Source: Streptomyces rishiriensis
GTDB lineage: Bacteria; Actinomycetota; Actinomycetes; Streptomycetales; Streptomycetaceae
Direction of reading: 5' to 3'
NCBI RefSeq assembly: GCF_003112535.1
Contig: NZ_BEWA01000029.1
Span: forward strand, 1-64,000
Length of the DNA stretch: 64,000 bases
In this document: piece after piece, positions 1 through 8,390 of the stretch
Numbering within the stretch: the first letter of the stretch is position 1
Layout of the letters: every line of letters begins with the position of its first letter
Notes under the pieces: model-generated
Databases searched by the model: none
What the model saw: the letters and a program-made list of their open reading frames with translations, nothing else
Told to the model about the DNA's origin: nothing
Translations under genes and position numbers: made by a program

Positions 1-77
1 AGTTCTGAGGCAACGACCGTTGCCGGTTAGAGCTGAAAACAAGTAAAAAGTGTGCTTGTTCGCTCGAAACCATTAGG

Positions 78-197
78 GTTTCGGTGGCCATAGCGTGAGG
101 GAAACGCCCGGTTACATTTCGAACCCGGAAGCTAAGCCTTACAGCGCCGATGGTACTGCAGGGGGGACCCTGTGGGAGAGTAGGACGCCGCCGAACA
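78..197 (+). rRNA. rrf: 5S ribosomal RNA
   Basis: The 120-nt stretch matches the actinobacterial 5S rRNA, including the central CCGAACCCGGAAGCUAAGC-type segment (here with CGAACCCGG) and closing ends GUUUCGGUGG / CCGCCGAAC that pair. Bases 1-77 upstream are the 23S-5S spacer; the 23S 3' end lies outside the window. It is the last gene of an rRNA operon. Confidence 0.97.
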
Positions 198-205
198 ATC
201 TTTGG

Positions 206-251
206 AAAGGACCCTTGGTCCCAGCGTTCAGCTGGGACCAAGGGTCCTTTT
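206..251 (+). terminator. rrn operon intrinsic terminator
   Basis: A perfect 20-bp stem (206-225 with 231-250) and 5-nt loop GTTCA, followed by a T-rich run (TTTTCGTTTTT), begins 8 nt after the 5S rRNA. This is a classic rho-independent terminator ending the rRNA operon. Confidence 0.95.
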
Positions 252-321
252 CGTTTTTCTGGAGCGCGCCGGGTACTCGGGTGCGCGAGAATGTTTGCTG
301 TACCGATGACAGGAGTCACCC

Positions 322-2406
322 ATGTCCACCAACTCTCCCGACGACCGACCTGAGCGCGACCAGCGGCGACGGGACAGTGGGGACCGCGGCGATCGCGCCG
401 GCGGCGACCGCGGTGACCGTGGCGGCTTCCGTCGCGACAACGACCGTGGTGGATTCGCTCGCCGCGACGACCGTCGTGACGAGCGCGGCCGTGACGATCG
501 TGCCCGTGACGACAGGAATCGTGACGATCGCGGTCGTGGTGAGCGCGGGGGCTTCCGTCGGGACGACCGCCGTGATGACCGTCGGGACGACAGCCGGGGT
601 GGCTTCCGCCGCGACGACAATCGTGGTGCCGGTGGCGGCGCTGGTGGCGGTTATGGCCGTCGGGACGATCGTCGTGATGACCGGCGTGAGGGAAACCGCG
701 GTTCTCGGCCGGCGTTCCAGCGTGATGACCGCGGGGATCGTGGGCCGCGTCGCGACGACCGTGGTGGCGACCGTCCGGGCTTCCGCCGTGACGACCGCGG
801 GGACCGGGGTTCTCGGCCGGCGTTCCAGCGTGATGACCGCGGGGATCGTGGGCCGCGTCGCGACGACCGCGGTGGCGACCGTCCGGGCTTCCGCCGTGAC
901 GACCGCGGCGACCGGGGCGACCGCCCCGGCTTCCGTCGTGACGACCGCGGCGACCGGCCGGCGTTCCGTCGGGACGACGACCGTGGGGGGAACGGCCGGC
1001 GCGAGGACAACCGCGGTGGCGGTTACGGTCGTCGGGACGACAGCCGTGGTGGTGGCTTCGGTGGTCGTGACCGTGACCGTGGCCATGAGGGTGGCGGTTA
1101 TGGCCGTCGGGACGATCGTCGTGATGACCGGCGGGATGACCGGCGTGAGGGGGACCGGGGTTCTCGGCCGGCGTTCCAGCGTGATGACCGCGGGGACCGT
1201 GGGCCGCGTCGCGACGACCGGGGCGGCGACCGTCCGGGTTTCCGCCGTGACGACCGCGGGGACCGGGGCGACCGTCCCGCCTTCCGCCGTGACGACCGGC
1301 GTGATGATCGCCGCGACGACCGTCGGGACGACCGTCGGGACGACCGGCGTGACGATCGTGGTGGGTTCCGGGGGCGGGACGACCGGGGTGCTGCCCCCCG
1401 TGGTCCGCGTCGGGACGACCGTGGCGGACGGCCCGGTGGTTTCCGCGGGCGCGACGGTCGTGACGACCGTCGGGACGATCGCGGCGGCGGCCGTTTCCGC
1501 GACGACCGGGACCGGGAGCGGGAGCCGATCAAGCGGCTGCCGATCCCGGAGGACGTCACCGGCGAGGAGATCGACAAGGACGTGCGGCAGGAGCTGATGA
1601 GCCTGCCCAAGACGCTCGCCGACGACGTCGCCAAGAACCTGGTGATGGTCGCCCGGTTGATCGACGAGGAGCCCGAGCGTGCCTACGCGTACTCCAAGGT
1701 GGCCCTGCGGCTCGCCTCGCGTGTCGCGGCCGTCAGGGAGGCGGGCGGGTTCGCCGCGTACGCCAACCAGAAGTACAGCGAGGCGCTCGCCGAGTTCAGG
1801 GCCGCCCGGCGGATGAGCGGCTCCGTGGAGCTGTGGCCCGTCATGGCCGACTGCGAGCGTGGGCTCGGACGGCCGGAGAAGGCGCTGGACATGGCCGGCG
1901 CTCCCGAGGTGCACAAGCTCGACAAGGCCGGGCAGGTGGAGATGCGGCTCGTCGCGGCCGGCGCCCGCCGTGACTTGGGACAGCTGGACGCGGCCATCGT
2001 GACGCTCCAGAGCCCCGAGCTGGCGGCCGGTTCCGTCCAGCCGTGGACCGCGCGGCTGCGCTACGCGTACGCCGACGCCCTGCTCGCCGCCGGGCGTGAG
2101 GGCGAGGCGCGGGAGTGGTTCGCCAAGGCCGTCGAGGCGGACCGGGACGGCAGCACCGATGCCTCCGACCGGCTCGCCGAGCTGGACGGCGTGGACTTCG
2201 TGGACGCCCTGGACGAGGAAGGCACCGACGGGGCCGAGGGGACCGACGGGGCCGATGAGGTCGACGAGGTGGACGAGGTCGTCGTGAAGACGGCGGCGGA
2301 GGCGGCGGGCGTCGAGGACGCGGCCGAGGCCGAGGTCGAGGCCGACGACGCGAAGGCCGACGACGCGAAGGCCCACGACGCGAAGGCCGACCGCGACGAG
2401 GACTGA
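322..2406 (+). CDS. Arg/Asp-rich repeat protein with TPR-like C-terminal region
   Basis: 694 aa. Residues about 12-395 are an extreme low-complexity region built from RDDRG, GDRGDR and GFRRD units, probably disordered and highly charged. Residues about 400-630 are a normal helical region with TPR-like helices (LAEFRAARRM, AREWFAKAVEADRDG). The last 65 residues are acidic and Ala-rich, ending in KADDA-type repeats. ATG 322 has AGGAG 6 nt upstream. Related repeat proteins with TPR C-termini are common in Streptomyces, but no function is established that I can name. RGG/RDR-like repeats elsewhere often bind RNA or promote condensates; that is inference. At DNA level a 108-bp block repeats at about 700, 809 and 1160, so length variation between strains is likely. 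Confidence 0.85.
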   Translation: MSTNSPDDRPERDQRRRDSGDRGDRAGGDRGDRGGFRRDNDRGGFARRDDRRDERGRDDRARDDRNRDDRGRGERGGFRRDDRRDDRRDDSRGGFRRDDNRGAGGGAGGGYGRRDDRRDDRREGNRGSRPAFQRDDRGDRGPRRDDRGGDRPGFRRDDRGDRGSRPAFQRDDRGDRGPRRDDRGGDRPGFRRDDRGDRGDRPGFRRDDRGDRPAFRRDDDRGGNGRREDNRGGGYGRRDDSRGGGFGGRDRDRGHEGGGYGRRDDRRDDRRDDRREGDRGSRPAFQRDDRGDRGPRRDDRGGDRPGFRRDDRGDRGDRPAFRRDDRRDDRRDDRRDDRRDDRRDDRGGFRGRDDRGAAPRGPRRDDRGGRPGGFRGRDGRDDRRDDRGGGRFRDDRDREREPIKRLPIPEDVTGEEIDKDVRQELMSLPKTLADDVAKNLVMVARLIDEEPERAYAYSKVALRLASRVAAVREAGGFAAYANQKYSEALAEFRAARRMSGSVELWPVMADCERGLGRPEKALDMAGAPEVHKLDKAGQVEMRLVAAGARRDLGQLDAAIVTLQSPELAAGSVQPWTARLRYAYADALLAAGREGEAREWFAKAVEADRDGSTDASDRLAELDGVDFVDALDEEGTDGAEGTDGADEVDEVDEVVVKTAAEAAGVEDAAEAEVEADDAKADDAKAHDAKADRDED

Positions 2407-2464
2407 CGTACGGCGAGGGGCGGGATCCGGTGTGACCGGGTCCCGCCCCTTCGTGCGTTCAGGG

Positions 2465-3748
2465 TCAGGCGTCGAGTGCGCGCAGGACCAGTCCCGAGGC
2501 CGGCTTGGGGCCGAACGACGTCGACTTGCGGGGCATGGTGACGCCCTGGCGGGCCAGGTCGCGGACGACCTCCTCGCGGACGGGGTGCAGCAGGACCGCC
2601 GTGCCGCCGTCGCGTTCGGCCTTCCGCACGGTCGCCGCGGTGTCGTGGATGTAGGCGATGCGGGCGGGGTCGTCCTCCGGGATGCCCCATATGTGGTCGA
2701 GGAGCGTGGCGTGCAGGACCGTCGCGTCCAGGGTGCGCCAGGCCTCCGGGCGGTCGGTGGGGACCGTGCGGGCGAGGAGGGCCGGGTCCGGGCGGTCGAC
2801 GAGGTGGAAGGCGCCGTCGCCCGCGAGGAGGAACGCGTTGCCCGCGCACGCGGCGTCGGCCAGGACGTCGAGGGCCTGCGGGAGGGCGACGTCCAGGGAC
2901 CGGACGCGGAAGTGCCCGTCGAGCGCGGCCAGGGCCCCGGCGACCGAGAGGCCGTGCAGGAGGCGGTGGATGGCGCGCACGCGCAAGGGGTAGCGCGCCG
3001 TGTCCACCAGGAGGACGAGGCCGTGGTCCCAGGGGCCGGGCGCGGGATGTTCCGCGCGCAGTCGGAGGTAGGTCGCCCAGCGGTGGTGGCCGTCGGCGAT
3101 CAGGGCCTGACGGCGCGAGAGGTCCTGCTGGACGCGGGCCGTCTCGGCGGGGTCGGTGATCGCCCAGAGCCGGTGGCTGTAGCCGTCCTCGGTGGTGGTG
3201 GACAGCAGTGGGGGGAGGGCGGCCGCGCGGTCCACGGCCTCCGCCGCGGCGCCGTCGCCCCGGTAGGTGAGCAGGAGGGGTTCGAGGTTCGCGTGGGTGG
3301 CGCGCATCAGGGCGGCACGGTCCGCGACGATGTGCGGCATGACGTCCTCGTGGGGCAGGACGACGCCCTCCGAGGGCTCCGAGACGCGCAGGGCGCCGAT
3401 GAGCCCGCGCTGGAGCATGCCGTCGGCGTGGCGCTGCTCGTAGACGTACAGGGCGGGCTCGGGGTCGGCCGTGAGGACGCCCTCGGAGAGCCAGCGGCGC
3501 AGGGTGTCGGCGGCCTGTTCGTTGCGGGCGGCGGGGGTGGCGGCCTGGGGGAGGATCAGGCGGACGATGTTGTACGGGTCCGCGTCCTGGAGGTGATGCA
3601 GGCCGTCGGGGCGGACCACGACGTCGTACGGCGGGGAGGTGACGGCGGCGAGACTGCCGACCCGGTCGGGGTCGTAGCGCAGGCCTCGGAACGGGGTGAG
3701 TTCCAGGCCTCGGGGCGCCGTCGCCTCGGAGGGACCTGCTGTGTTCAT
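2465..3748 (-). CDS. DUF1015 family protein
   Basis: 427 aa from ATG 3748. The sequence has the DUF1015 signature: an N-terminal FRGLRYDP, then SPPYDVV, NIVRLILP, a YVYEQR-type motif, and a C-terminal SFGPKP close to the end. The family is widespread in bacteria and no biochemical role has been firmly assigned. It converges with the repeat protein upstream (58-bp gap) and is divergent from the HAD phosphatase (73-bp gap), which suggests a shared promoter region at 3749-3821. The longer upstream open frame on this strand has no convincing start, so the ATG at the family N-terminus was chosen. Confidence 0.88.
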   Translation of the reverse strand: MNTAGPSEATAPRGLELTPFRGLRYDPDRVGSLAAVTSPPYDVVVRPDGLHHLQDADPYNIVRLILPQAATPAARNEQAADTLRRWLSEGVLTADPEPALYVYEQRHADGMLQRGLIGALRVSEPSEGVVLPHEDVMPHIVADRAALMRATHANLEPLLLTYRGDGAAAEAVDRAAALPPLLSTTTEDGYSHRLWAITDPAETARVQQDLSRRQALIADGHHRWATYLRLRAEHPAPGPWDHGLVLLVDTARYPLRVRAIHRLLHGLSVAGALAALDGHFRVRSLDVALPQALDVLADAACAGNAFLLAGDGAFHLVDRPDPALLARTVPTDRPEAWRTLDATVLHATLLDHIWGIPEDDPARIAYIHDTAATVRKAERDGGTAVLLHPVREEVVRDLARQGVTMPRKSTSFGPKPASGLVLRALDA

Positions 3749-3821
3749 CCCGGCATCGTACGTGTGTCGGTGGCGTGCGGGATGATCGAGGGAAAGCGGA
3801 TCGAGCGAGGAGCGATGTGGA

Positions 3822-4850
3822 ATGAGCCGGAGCGTCAGGACGAGGCCCGAGGGCAGTGGGCAGGCCCTGAGCGAGGCGTACGACACGGCTCTGCTCGACC
3901 TCGACGGGGTGGTGTACGCCGGCGGGAACGCGATCGTGCACGCCGTCGACTCGCTCGCCTCCGCGCGGGCGGGCGGGATGCGCCTCGCGTACGTCACCAA
4001 CAACGCGCTGCGCACGCCGGACGCCGTGGCGGACCATCTGACGGAGCTGGGCATACCGACGGGGGCGCAGGACGTCATCACCTCGGCGCAGGCGGTCGCT
4101 CGGCTGATCAGCGAGCAGGTGCCGGGGGGTTCGCGGGTGCTGGTGATCGGCGGGGAGGGGCTGCGGGTCGCACTGCGCGAGCGGGGGCTCGTGCCGGTGG
4201 AGTCGGCGGACGACGACCCGGCGGCCGTGGTGCAGGGCTTCGGCGGGCCGGACCTGCCGTGGGGGCGGTTCGCGGAGGCTTCGTACGCCGTCGCGCGCGG
4301 GGTGCCGTGGTTCGCGTCCAACACGGATCTGACGATTCCCAGCGGGCGGGGCATCGCGCCGGGCAACGGCGCGGCGGTGGAGGTCGTGCGGATCGCGACC
4401 GGCGCCGAGCCGCAGGTCGCGGGCAAGCCGTTGCCTCCCATGCACCGGGAGACGATCCTGCGCACCGGCGCGAAGCGGCCGTTGGTGGTCGGGGACCGGC
4501 TGGACACGGACATCGAGGGCGCGTTCAACGGGGAGGTCGACTCGTTGCTCGTCCTCACCGGTGTCACCGACGGGCCGCAGTTGCTCGCCGCGCCGCCGCA
4601 GCACCGGCCGACGTATGTCGACGCCGATCTGCGCGGGCTGCTCACCGGGCAGCCGGAGGTCGCCGTGGAGGGGGACGGGTTCCGGTGCGGCGGCTGGACG
4701 GCCGGCGCGGGGACCGAGCGGCTGGAGCTGACGGGTGAGGGCGAAGCGCTGGACGGGCTGCGGGCGTTGTGCGCGGCGGCCTGGACGGCGGCCGGGGACG
4801 GGGCCTGTGAGCTGGACGGGGGGAAGGCGCTGGCACGGCTCGGACTCTGA
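3822..4850 (+). CDS. HAD-IIA family hydrolase (NagD/phosphoglycolate phosphatase type)
   Basis: 342 aa. HAD motif I is LLDLDGVVYAGG (nucleophile and acid/base Asp), followed by motif II YVTNNALRTP, a C2 cap, the conserved lysine in AGKPLPPMH, and motif III/IV in VVGDRLDTDIEGA. This arrangement is that of NagD/4-nitrophenylphosphatase-like HAD-IIA enzymes, which dephosphorylate small sugar phosphates, nucleotides or phosphoglycolate; the substrate cannot be told from sequence. The last 70 residues are a looser Ala/Gly-rich tail. The ATG start is preceded by GAGCGATGTGGA rather than a strong RBS. Confidence 0.9.
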   Translation: MSRSVRTRPEGSGQALSEAYDTALLDLDGVVYAGGNAIVHAVDSLASARAGGMRLAYVTNNALRTPDAVADHLTELGIPTGAQDVITSAQAVARLISEQVPGGSRVLVIGGEGLRVALRERGLVPVESADDDPAAVVQGFGGPDLPWGRFAEASYAVARGVPWFASNTDLTIPSGRGIAPGNGAAVEVVRIATGAEPQVAGKPLPPMHRETILRTGAKRPLVVGDRLDTDIEGAFNGEVDSLLVLTGVTDGPQLLAAPPQHRPTYVDADLRGLLTGQPEVAVEGDGFRCGGWTAGAGTERLELTGEGEALDGLRALCAAAWTAAGDGACELDGGKALARLGL

Positions 4851-4873
4851 CGCGTGAGGGCGTGACAGACCGC

Positions 4874-4992
4874 CTGTGACGGTCCGTCGGGTGTGACGGA
4901 CCGTCGGGTGTGACGGACCGACGGGTGTGACGGACCGGTGGACGCGACGGACCGGATCACGTGACGGGCCGGTGGGTGTGACGGGCCCGGGG
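4874..4992 (+). repeat. 17-bp tandem repeat, about 7 copies
   Basis: Seven consecutive units of consensus GTGTGACGGACCGNNGG start at 4874, 4891, 4908, 4925, 4942, 4959 and 4976. They degenerate towards the right. The array fills the space between the HAD gene and the iron box of the ABC importer. There are no spacers, so it is not a CRISPR array. Confidence 0.9.
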
Positions 4993-5005
4993 CCTGGCAT
5001 TGTTG

Positions 5006-5024
5006 CGAGGGTAGGCTAACCTAA
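5006..5024 (+). promoter_or_regulatory. Iron box (DtxR/IdeR/DmdR-type operator)
   Basis: The 19-mer matches the DtxR-family consensus TTAGGTTAGGCTAACCTAA at 16 of 19 positions; the right half is perfect. It contains TAGGCT, a likely -10 element, and ends 4 nt before the GTG start of the first permease. Fe(II)-DmdR/IdeR binding here would block transcription when iron is plentiful. The geometry leaves almost no 5' UTR. Confidence 0.88.
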
Positions 5025-5028
5025 CCGG

Positions 5029-6072
5029 GTGTTGGTCGACAGTGTTCCCGTACCGCGCGCGGAGACCGCCCCCGCGCCCCGCAAACGCCGGGCGGTCCGT
5101 TCCGTCGGACTCCTGGCCGCCGTCGCGGTGCTGCTGCTGGTCGCGGTGGCGAGCATCGCCGTCGGGGCCAAGGAGTTGTCGGCCGCGCAGGTCTGGCACG
5201 GCCTGTTCCACGACTCGGGGACATACGCGGACGTCGTCGTCGACGAGCGGATCTCGCGGACCGTGCTCGGTCTGCTCGTCGGGGCCGCGCTCGGCCTGTC
5301 GGGCGCGGTGCTGCAGGCGCTGACGCGCAATCCGCTGGCCGATCCCGGGCTGCTCGGCCTCAACGCGGGCGCGTCGGCCGCCGTCGTCACCGCCATCTCC
5401 TTCTTCGGCGTCACCAGCCTGAGCGGCTATGTGTGGTTCGCGTTCTGCGGAGCGGCCGCGGTCGGCGCGCTGGTCTGGTTCCTGGGCGGCAGCCGGGGGG
5501 CCACCCCCGTGCGCCTCGCGCTCGCCGGCACCGCGGTCAGCGCAGCGCTCTACGGCTACCTCCAGGCCGTGATGATCCTGGACGACGCGGCGCTCGCCCG
5601 GATGCGTTTCTGGACCGTCGGCTCGTTGTCCTCGGCGACCGACGAGACCATCCGGCAGGTGCTGCCCTTCCTCGTGGCCGGCACGCTGGTGGCGTTCGTC
5701 CTCGCCCGGCCGCTGAACGCCGTGGCGATGGGCGACGACACGGCCAAGGCGCTCGGCGCGAACCTCAACCGCACCCGGGCGCTGTCGATGCTCGCCGCGA
5801 CCGTGCTGTGCGGCGCGGCGACCGCGGCCTGCGGGCCGATCGTGTTCGTCGGGCTGATGGTCCCGCACGTGGTCCGTTCGTTCACCGGGCCCGACCTGCG
5901 CTGGATCATGCCGTACGCGGCGATCCTGTCGCCGGTGCTGCTGCTCGGCTCCGACGTCGTCGGCCGGGTCGTGGCCCGCCCGTCGGAGGTCCAGGTCGGC
6001 ATCGTCACCGCGATCATCGGCGGCCCGGTCTTCATCTTTCTCGTACGACGGCGGAGGACGGCCCAGCTGTGA
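5029..6072 (+). CDS. FecCD-family iron-siderophore ABC transporter permease
   Basis: 347 aa polytopic membrane protein with about nine or ten hydrophobic segments. It shows FecCD/BtuC family hallmarks: RISRTVLGLLVGAALGLSGA, QALTRNPLADPGLLGLNAGA and GPIVFVGLMVPHVVR. It would form one half of the inner-membrane channel for ferric siderophore or heme uptake. It is the first gene of a three-gene operon directly under an iron box; the GTG start lies 4 nt after that box, so the message is probably leaderless. No substrate-binding lipoprotein gene is adjacent. Confidence 0.93.
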   Translation: MLVDSVPVPRAETAPAPRKRRAVRSVGLLAAVAVLLLVAVASIAVGAKELSAAQVWHGLFHDSGTYADVVVDERISRTVLGLLVGAALGLSGAVLQALTRNPLADPGLLGLNAGASAAVVTAISFFGVTSLSGYVWFAFCGAAAVGALVWFLGGSRGATPVRLALAGTAVSAALYGYLQAVMILDDAALARMRFWTVGSLSSATDETIRQVLPFLVAGTLVAFVLARPLNAVAMGDDTAKALGANLNRTRALSMLAATVLCGAATAACGPIVFVGLMVPHVVRSFTGPDLRWIMPYAAILSPVLLLGSDVVGRVVARPSEVQVGIVTAIIGGPVFIFLVRRRRTAQL

Positions 6073-7127
6073 AGAGCGCGCAGAAGACCCCTCGCGGCCC
6101 CCGTGCGCTGCGCACCCCGGGCGGGCTGTCCGTCCGGCTGGATCCGCGGGCGCTGATCGTCGTCGTGCTGCTGGCGGTCGTCGCGCTCGCCGCGGGCGTG
6201 GTGCTGATCGGCACCGGCGACTTCCCGATCCCGGCGGGCGACGTCGTGAGGACGCTGTTCGGCCACGGCGACGCCGGGCAGGAGTTCGTCGTCAACGAAC
6301 TGCGGCTGCCGCGCGTGCTCGTGGGCCTGCTCGTGGGGGCCTCGCTGGGGCTCGGCGGGGCGCTGTTCCAGGCCGTGTCGCGCAACCCGCTGGGCAGTCC
6401 GGACGTGCTGGGGCTCGGGCAGGGGGCGACGGCCGGCGCGCTCGTGATGATCGTGCTGTTCTCCGGGAGCGCCGCCCAGGTGACCATGGGCGCGCTCGTC
6501 GGCGGGCTGGTGACCGGGGCCCTGATCTACCTGCTCGCGTGGAGGCGGGGCGTCCACGGGTACCGGCTGGTGCTCGTCGGCATCGGCGTCTCGGCCGTCG
6601 CGACGGCGGTCAACGGATACCTGCTCACCAAGGCCGACTTCGTCGACGCGGCCCGCGCCGTGGTGTGGATGACCGGCACGCTCGACGGCCGTGACTGGAA
6701 GCAGGTCTGGCCGCTGCTCGTGCTGGCCTGTGTGCTCGTGCCGCTCGTCCTCGCCCACGCGCGCGGGCTGCGGATGATGGAGATGGGCGACGACGTCTCC
6801 CACGCGCTGGGCGTGCGCGTGGAGCGCGTACGGCTGGTGCTCATGGTGTCCGCCGTGCTGCTGACCGCGGCGGCCACCGCCGCGGCGGGACCGGTCAGCT
6901 TCGTGGCGCTCACCGCGCCGCAGCTCGCCCGTCGGCTGACCCGCTCGCCCGGACCGAACCTCGTGGCGTCCCTGTGCATGGGCGCCGCCCTGCTGGTGAG
7001 CGCCGACTGGGCCTCGCAACGGCTCTTCGGTGACGGGCAGTTGCCCGTGGGCGTGGTCACCGGCGTGCTCGGCGGCGTCTACCTGCTGTGGCTTCTCGTC
7101 ACCGAGCGCAGGGCGGGCCGTATATGA
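6069..7127 (+). CDS. FecCD-family iron-siderophore ABC transporter permease (second subunit)
   Basis: 352 aa from GTG 6069, whose GTGA overlaps the stop of the first permease, indicating translational coupling. It has the same family motifs: LRLPRVLVGLLVGASLGLGGA, FQAVSRNPLGSPDVLGLGQGA and GPVSFVALTAPQLARRL. About nine hydrophobic spans are visible. It is expected to pair with the preceding permease as a heterodimeric channel, as in FepD/FepG. The longer open frame upstream lies inside the first permease and is not used. Confidence 0.92.
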   Translation: MKSAQKTPRGPRALRTPGGLSVRLDPRALIVVVLLAVVALAAGVVLIGTGDFPIPAGDVVRTLFGHGDAGQEFVVNELRLPRVLVGLLVGASLGLGGALFQAVSRNPLGSPDVLGLGQGATAGALVMIVLFSGSAAQVTMGALVGGLVTGALIYLLAWRRGVHGYRLVLVGIGVSAVATAVNGYLLTKADFVDAARAVVWMTGTLDGRDWKQVWPLLVLACVLVPLVLAHARGLRMMEMGDDVSHALGVRVERVRLVLMVSAVLLTAAATAAAGPVSFVALTAPQLARRLTRSPGPNLVASLCMGAALLVSADWASQRLFGDGQLPVGVVTGVLGGVYLLWLLVTERRAGRI

Positions 7128-7183
7128 CCGGCCGGGTCGGTCACCACAGCCGCTCGGCCGAACCGAACATGCGAAGGAGCACC

Positions 7184-8017
7184 GTGAACCGCCTGTCCGC
7201 CGAGGACGTCACCCTCGCCTACGACCAGAGGGTCATCGCCGAACAGTTGTCGGTGGAGATCCCGGACAACTCCTTCACCGTGATCGTCGGCCCGAACGCG
7301 TGCGGCAAGTCGACGCTGCTGCGGGCGCTGTCGCGGATGCTGAAGCCGAGCCGGGGGCGGGTGCTGCTGGACGGGCAGGTCATCCAGTCGATGCCGGCGA
7401 AGAAGGTGGCGCGGACGCTGGGGCTGCTGCCGCAGTCGTCCGTCGCCCCCGACGGGATCACCGTCGCCGATCTGGTGGGCCGCGGCCGTTACCCGCACCA
7501 GGGCGTCCTGCGGCAGTGGTCGGCCGAGGACGAGCGGGTGGTGCGGGAGTCCATGGCGCAGACCGGGATCGCCGAGCTCGCCGACCGGTACGTCGACGAA
7601 CTGTCCGGCGGGCAGCGCCAGCGTGTGTGGATCGCGATGGCCCTCGCCCAGCAGACCCCGCTGCTGCTGCTCGACGAGCCCACCACGTACCTGGACATCC
7701 AGCACCAGATCGACGTCCTCGACCTGTGCGCCGAGCTCCACGAGGAGCAGGGGCGCACGCTCGTCGCCGTGCTGCACGACCTCAATCACGCGGCCCGCTA
7801 CGCGACCCATCTGGTCGCCCTGAAGGGCGGCGAGGTCATCGCGCAGGGCGCGCCGAACGAGATCGTCACCGCCGCTCTGGTCGAGGAGGTCTTCGGGCTG
7901 CGCTGCCAGGTCATCGACGATCCCGAGACGGGGACGCCGCTGGTGGTGCCGGCGGCGCGCAGGGCGCGGGCGGGAGCCGTGGGTGCCGGGAGGGTCGCGG
8001 CTACAGAAGTTTCCTGA
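7184..8017 (+). CDS. ABC transporter ATP-binding protein, iron-siderophore type
   Basis: 277 aa. Walker A is GPNACGKST, signature LSGGQRQR, Walker B LLLLDEPTTYLD, and the H-loop is LHDLNHA, so all ATPase elements are intact. It is FecE/FepC-like and energises the two permeases upstream. GTG 7184 was chosen because GAAGGAG sits 4-5 nt upstream; an in-frame ATG at 7169 would include that RBS inside the gene. The 3' end overlaps the convergent SCP2 gene by 17 bp, so the transcripts are antisense to each other there. Confidence 0.93.
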   Translation: MNRLSAEDVTLAYDQRVIAEQLSVEIPDNSFTVIVGPNACGKSTLLRALSRMLKPSRGRVLLDGQVIQSMPAKKVARTLGLLPQSSVAPDGITVADLVGRGRYPHQGVLRQWSAEDERVVRESMAQTGIAELADRYVDELSGGQRQRVWIAMALAQQTPLLLLDEPTTYLDIQHQIDVLDLCAELHEEQGRTLVAVLHDLNHAARYATHLVALKGGEVIAQGAPNEIVTAALVEEVFGLRCQVIDDPETGTPLVVPAARRARAGAVGAGRVAATEVS

Positions 8018-8348
8018 GCTGGAACAGGTCCTTGAGGCCGGCCTCCAGTTTCACCCGGCCCGAACCCCACGCCTTGGCGAAGTTCAGCTCGCCGTCGACC
8101 AGCGCGACCAGGTCGTCGCCGGTCATGGTCAGTCTGATCTGCGCCTTCTCCGCCGGCGGCCCCTGCAGGGTGTCCTGCACCACGATCCGGCCGCCCGTCA
8201 TGCGGCCGACGAACGTGACGTCCAGGTCGGTGATCCGACAGCTCACCGAGCGGTCCAGGGCCGTGGCCGTGCGGACGTCCCCTTCGGTGCTCTGCATGGA
8301 GTCGGAGAGCTTCTCGAGTGCGGCGCGGCACTCCTCGATCGTGGCCAT
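8001..8348 (-). CDS. SCP2 sterol-binding domain protein
   Basis: 115 aa consisting essentially of one SCP2-like fold: a central VGRMTGGRIVVQ region, then RLTMTGDDLVALVDGELN and the C-terminal GRVKLEAGLKDLFQLRKLL helix. These domains bind lipids or other hydrophobic ligands in a soluble pocket; the ligand is unknown. ATG 8348 begins the compact domain and leaves 42 bp to the divergent gene at 8391. Its 3' end overlaps the ABC ATPase gene by 17 bp. Confidence 0.88.
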   Translation of the reverse strand: MATIEECRAALEKLSDSMQSTEGDVRTATALDRSVSCRITDLDVTFVGRMTGGRIVVQDTLQGPPAEKAQIRLTMTGDDLVALVDGELNFAKAWGSGRVKLEAGLKDLFQLRKLL

Positions 8349-8390
8349 CGCGCACGACGGTACCCCAGGTGTTCGAGGTAGCGTCTGGGC

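Noticed and set aside
316..2376. 686-codon open frame antisense to the RDDRG repeat protein, plus a 500-codon frame at 95-1597
   Set aside because: Both translate the same Arg/Asp-codon repeats in other frames (Val/Thr/Ala or Ser/Arg strings) and one crosses the 5S rRNA; no RBS or domain.
4874..4992. 17-bp repeats as a CRISPR array
   Set aside because: Units are directly adjacent with no unique spacers and no cas genes are present.
2061..5000. 979-codon minus-strand open frame
   Set aside because: Translation is Arg/Pro-rich low complexity typical of a shadow frame in 73% GC DNA; the DUF1015 and HAD genes explain the region.
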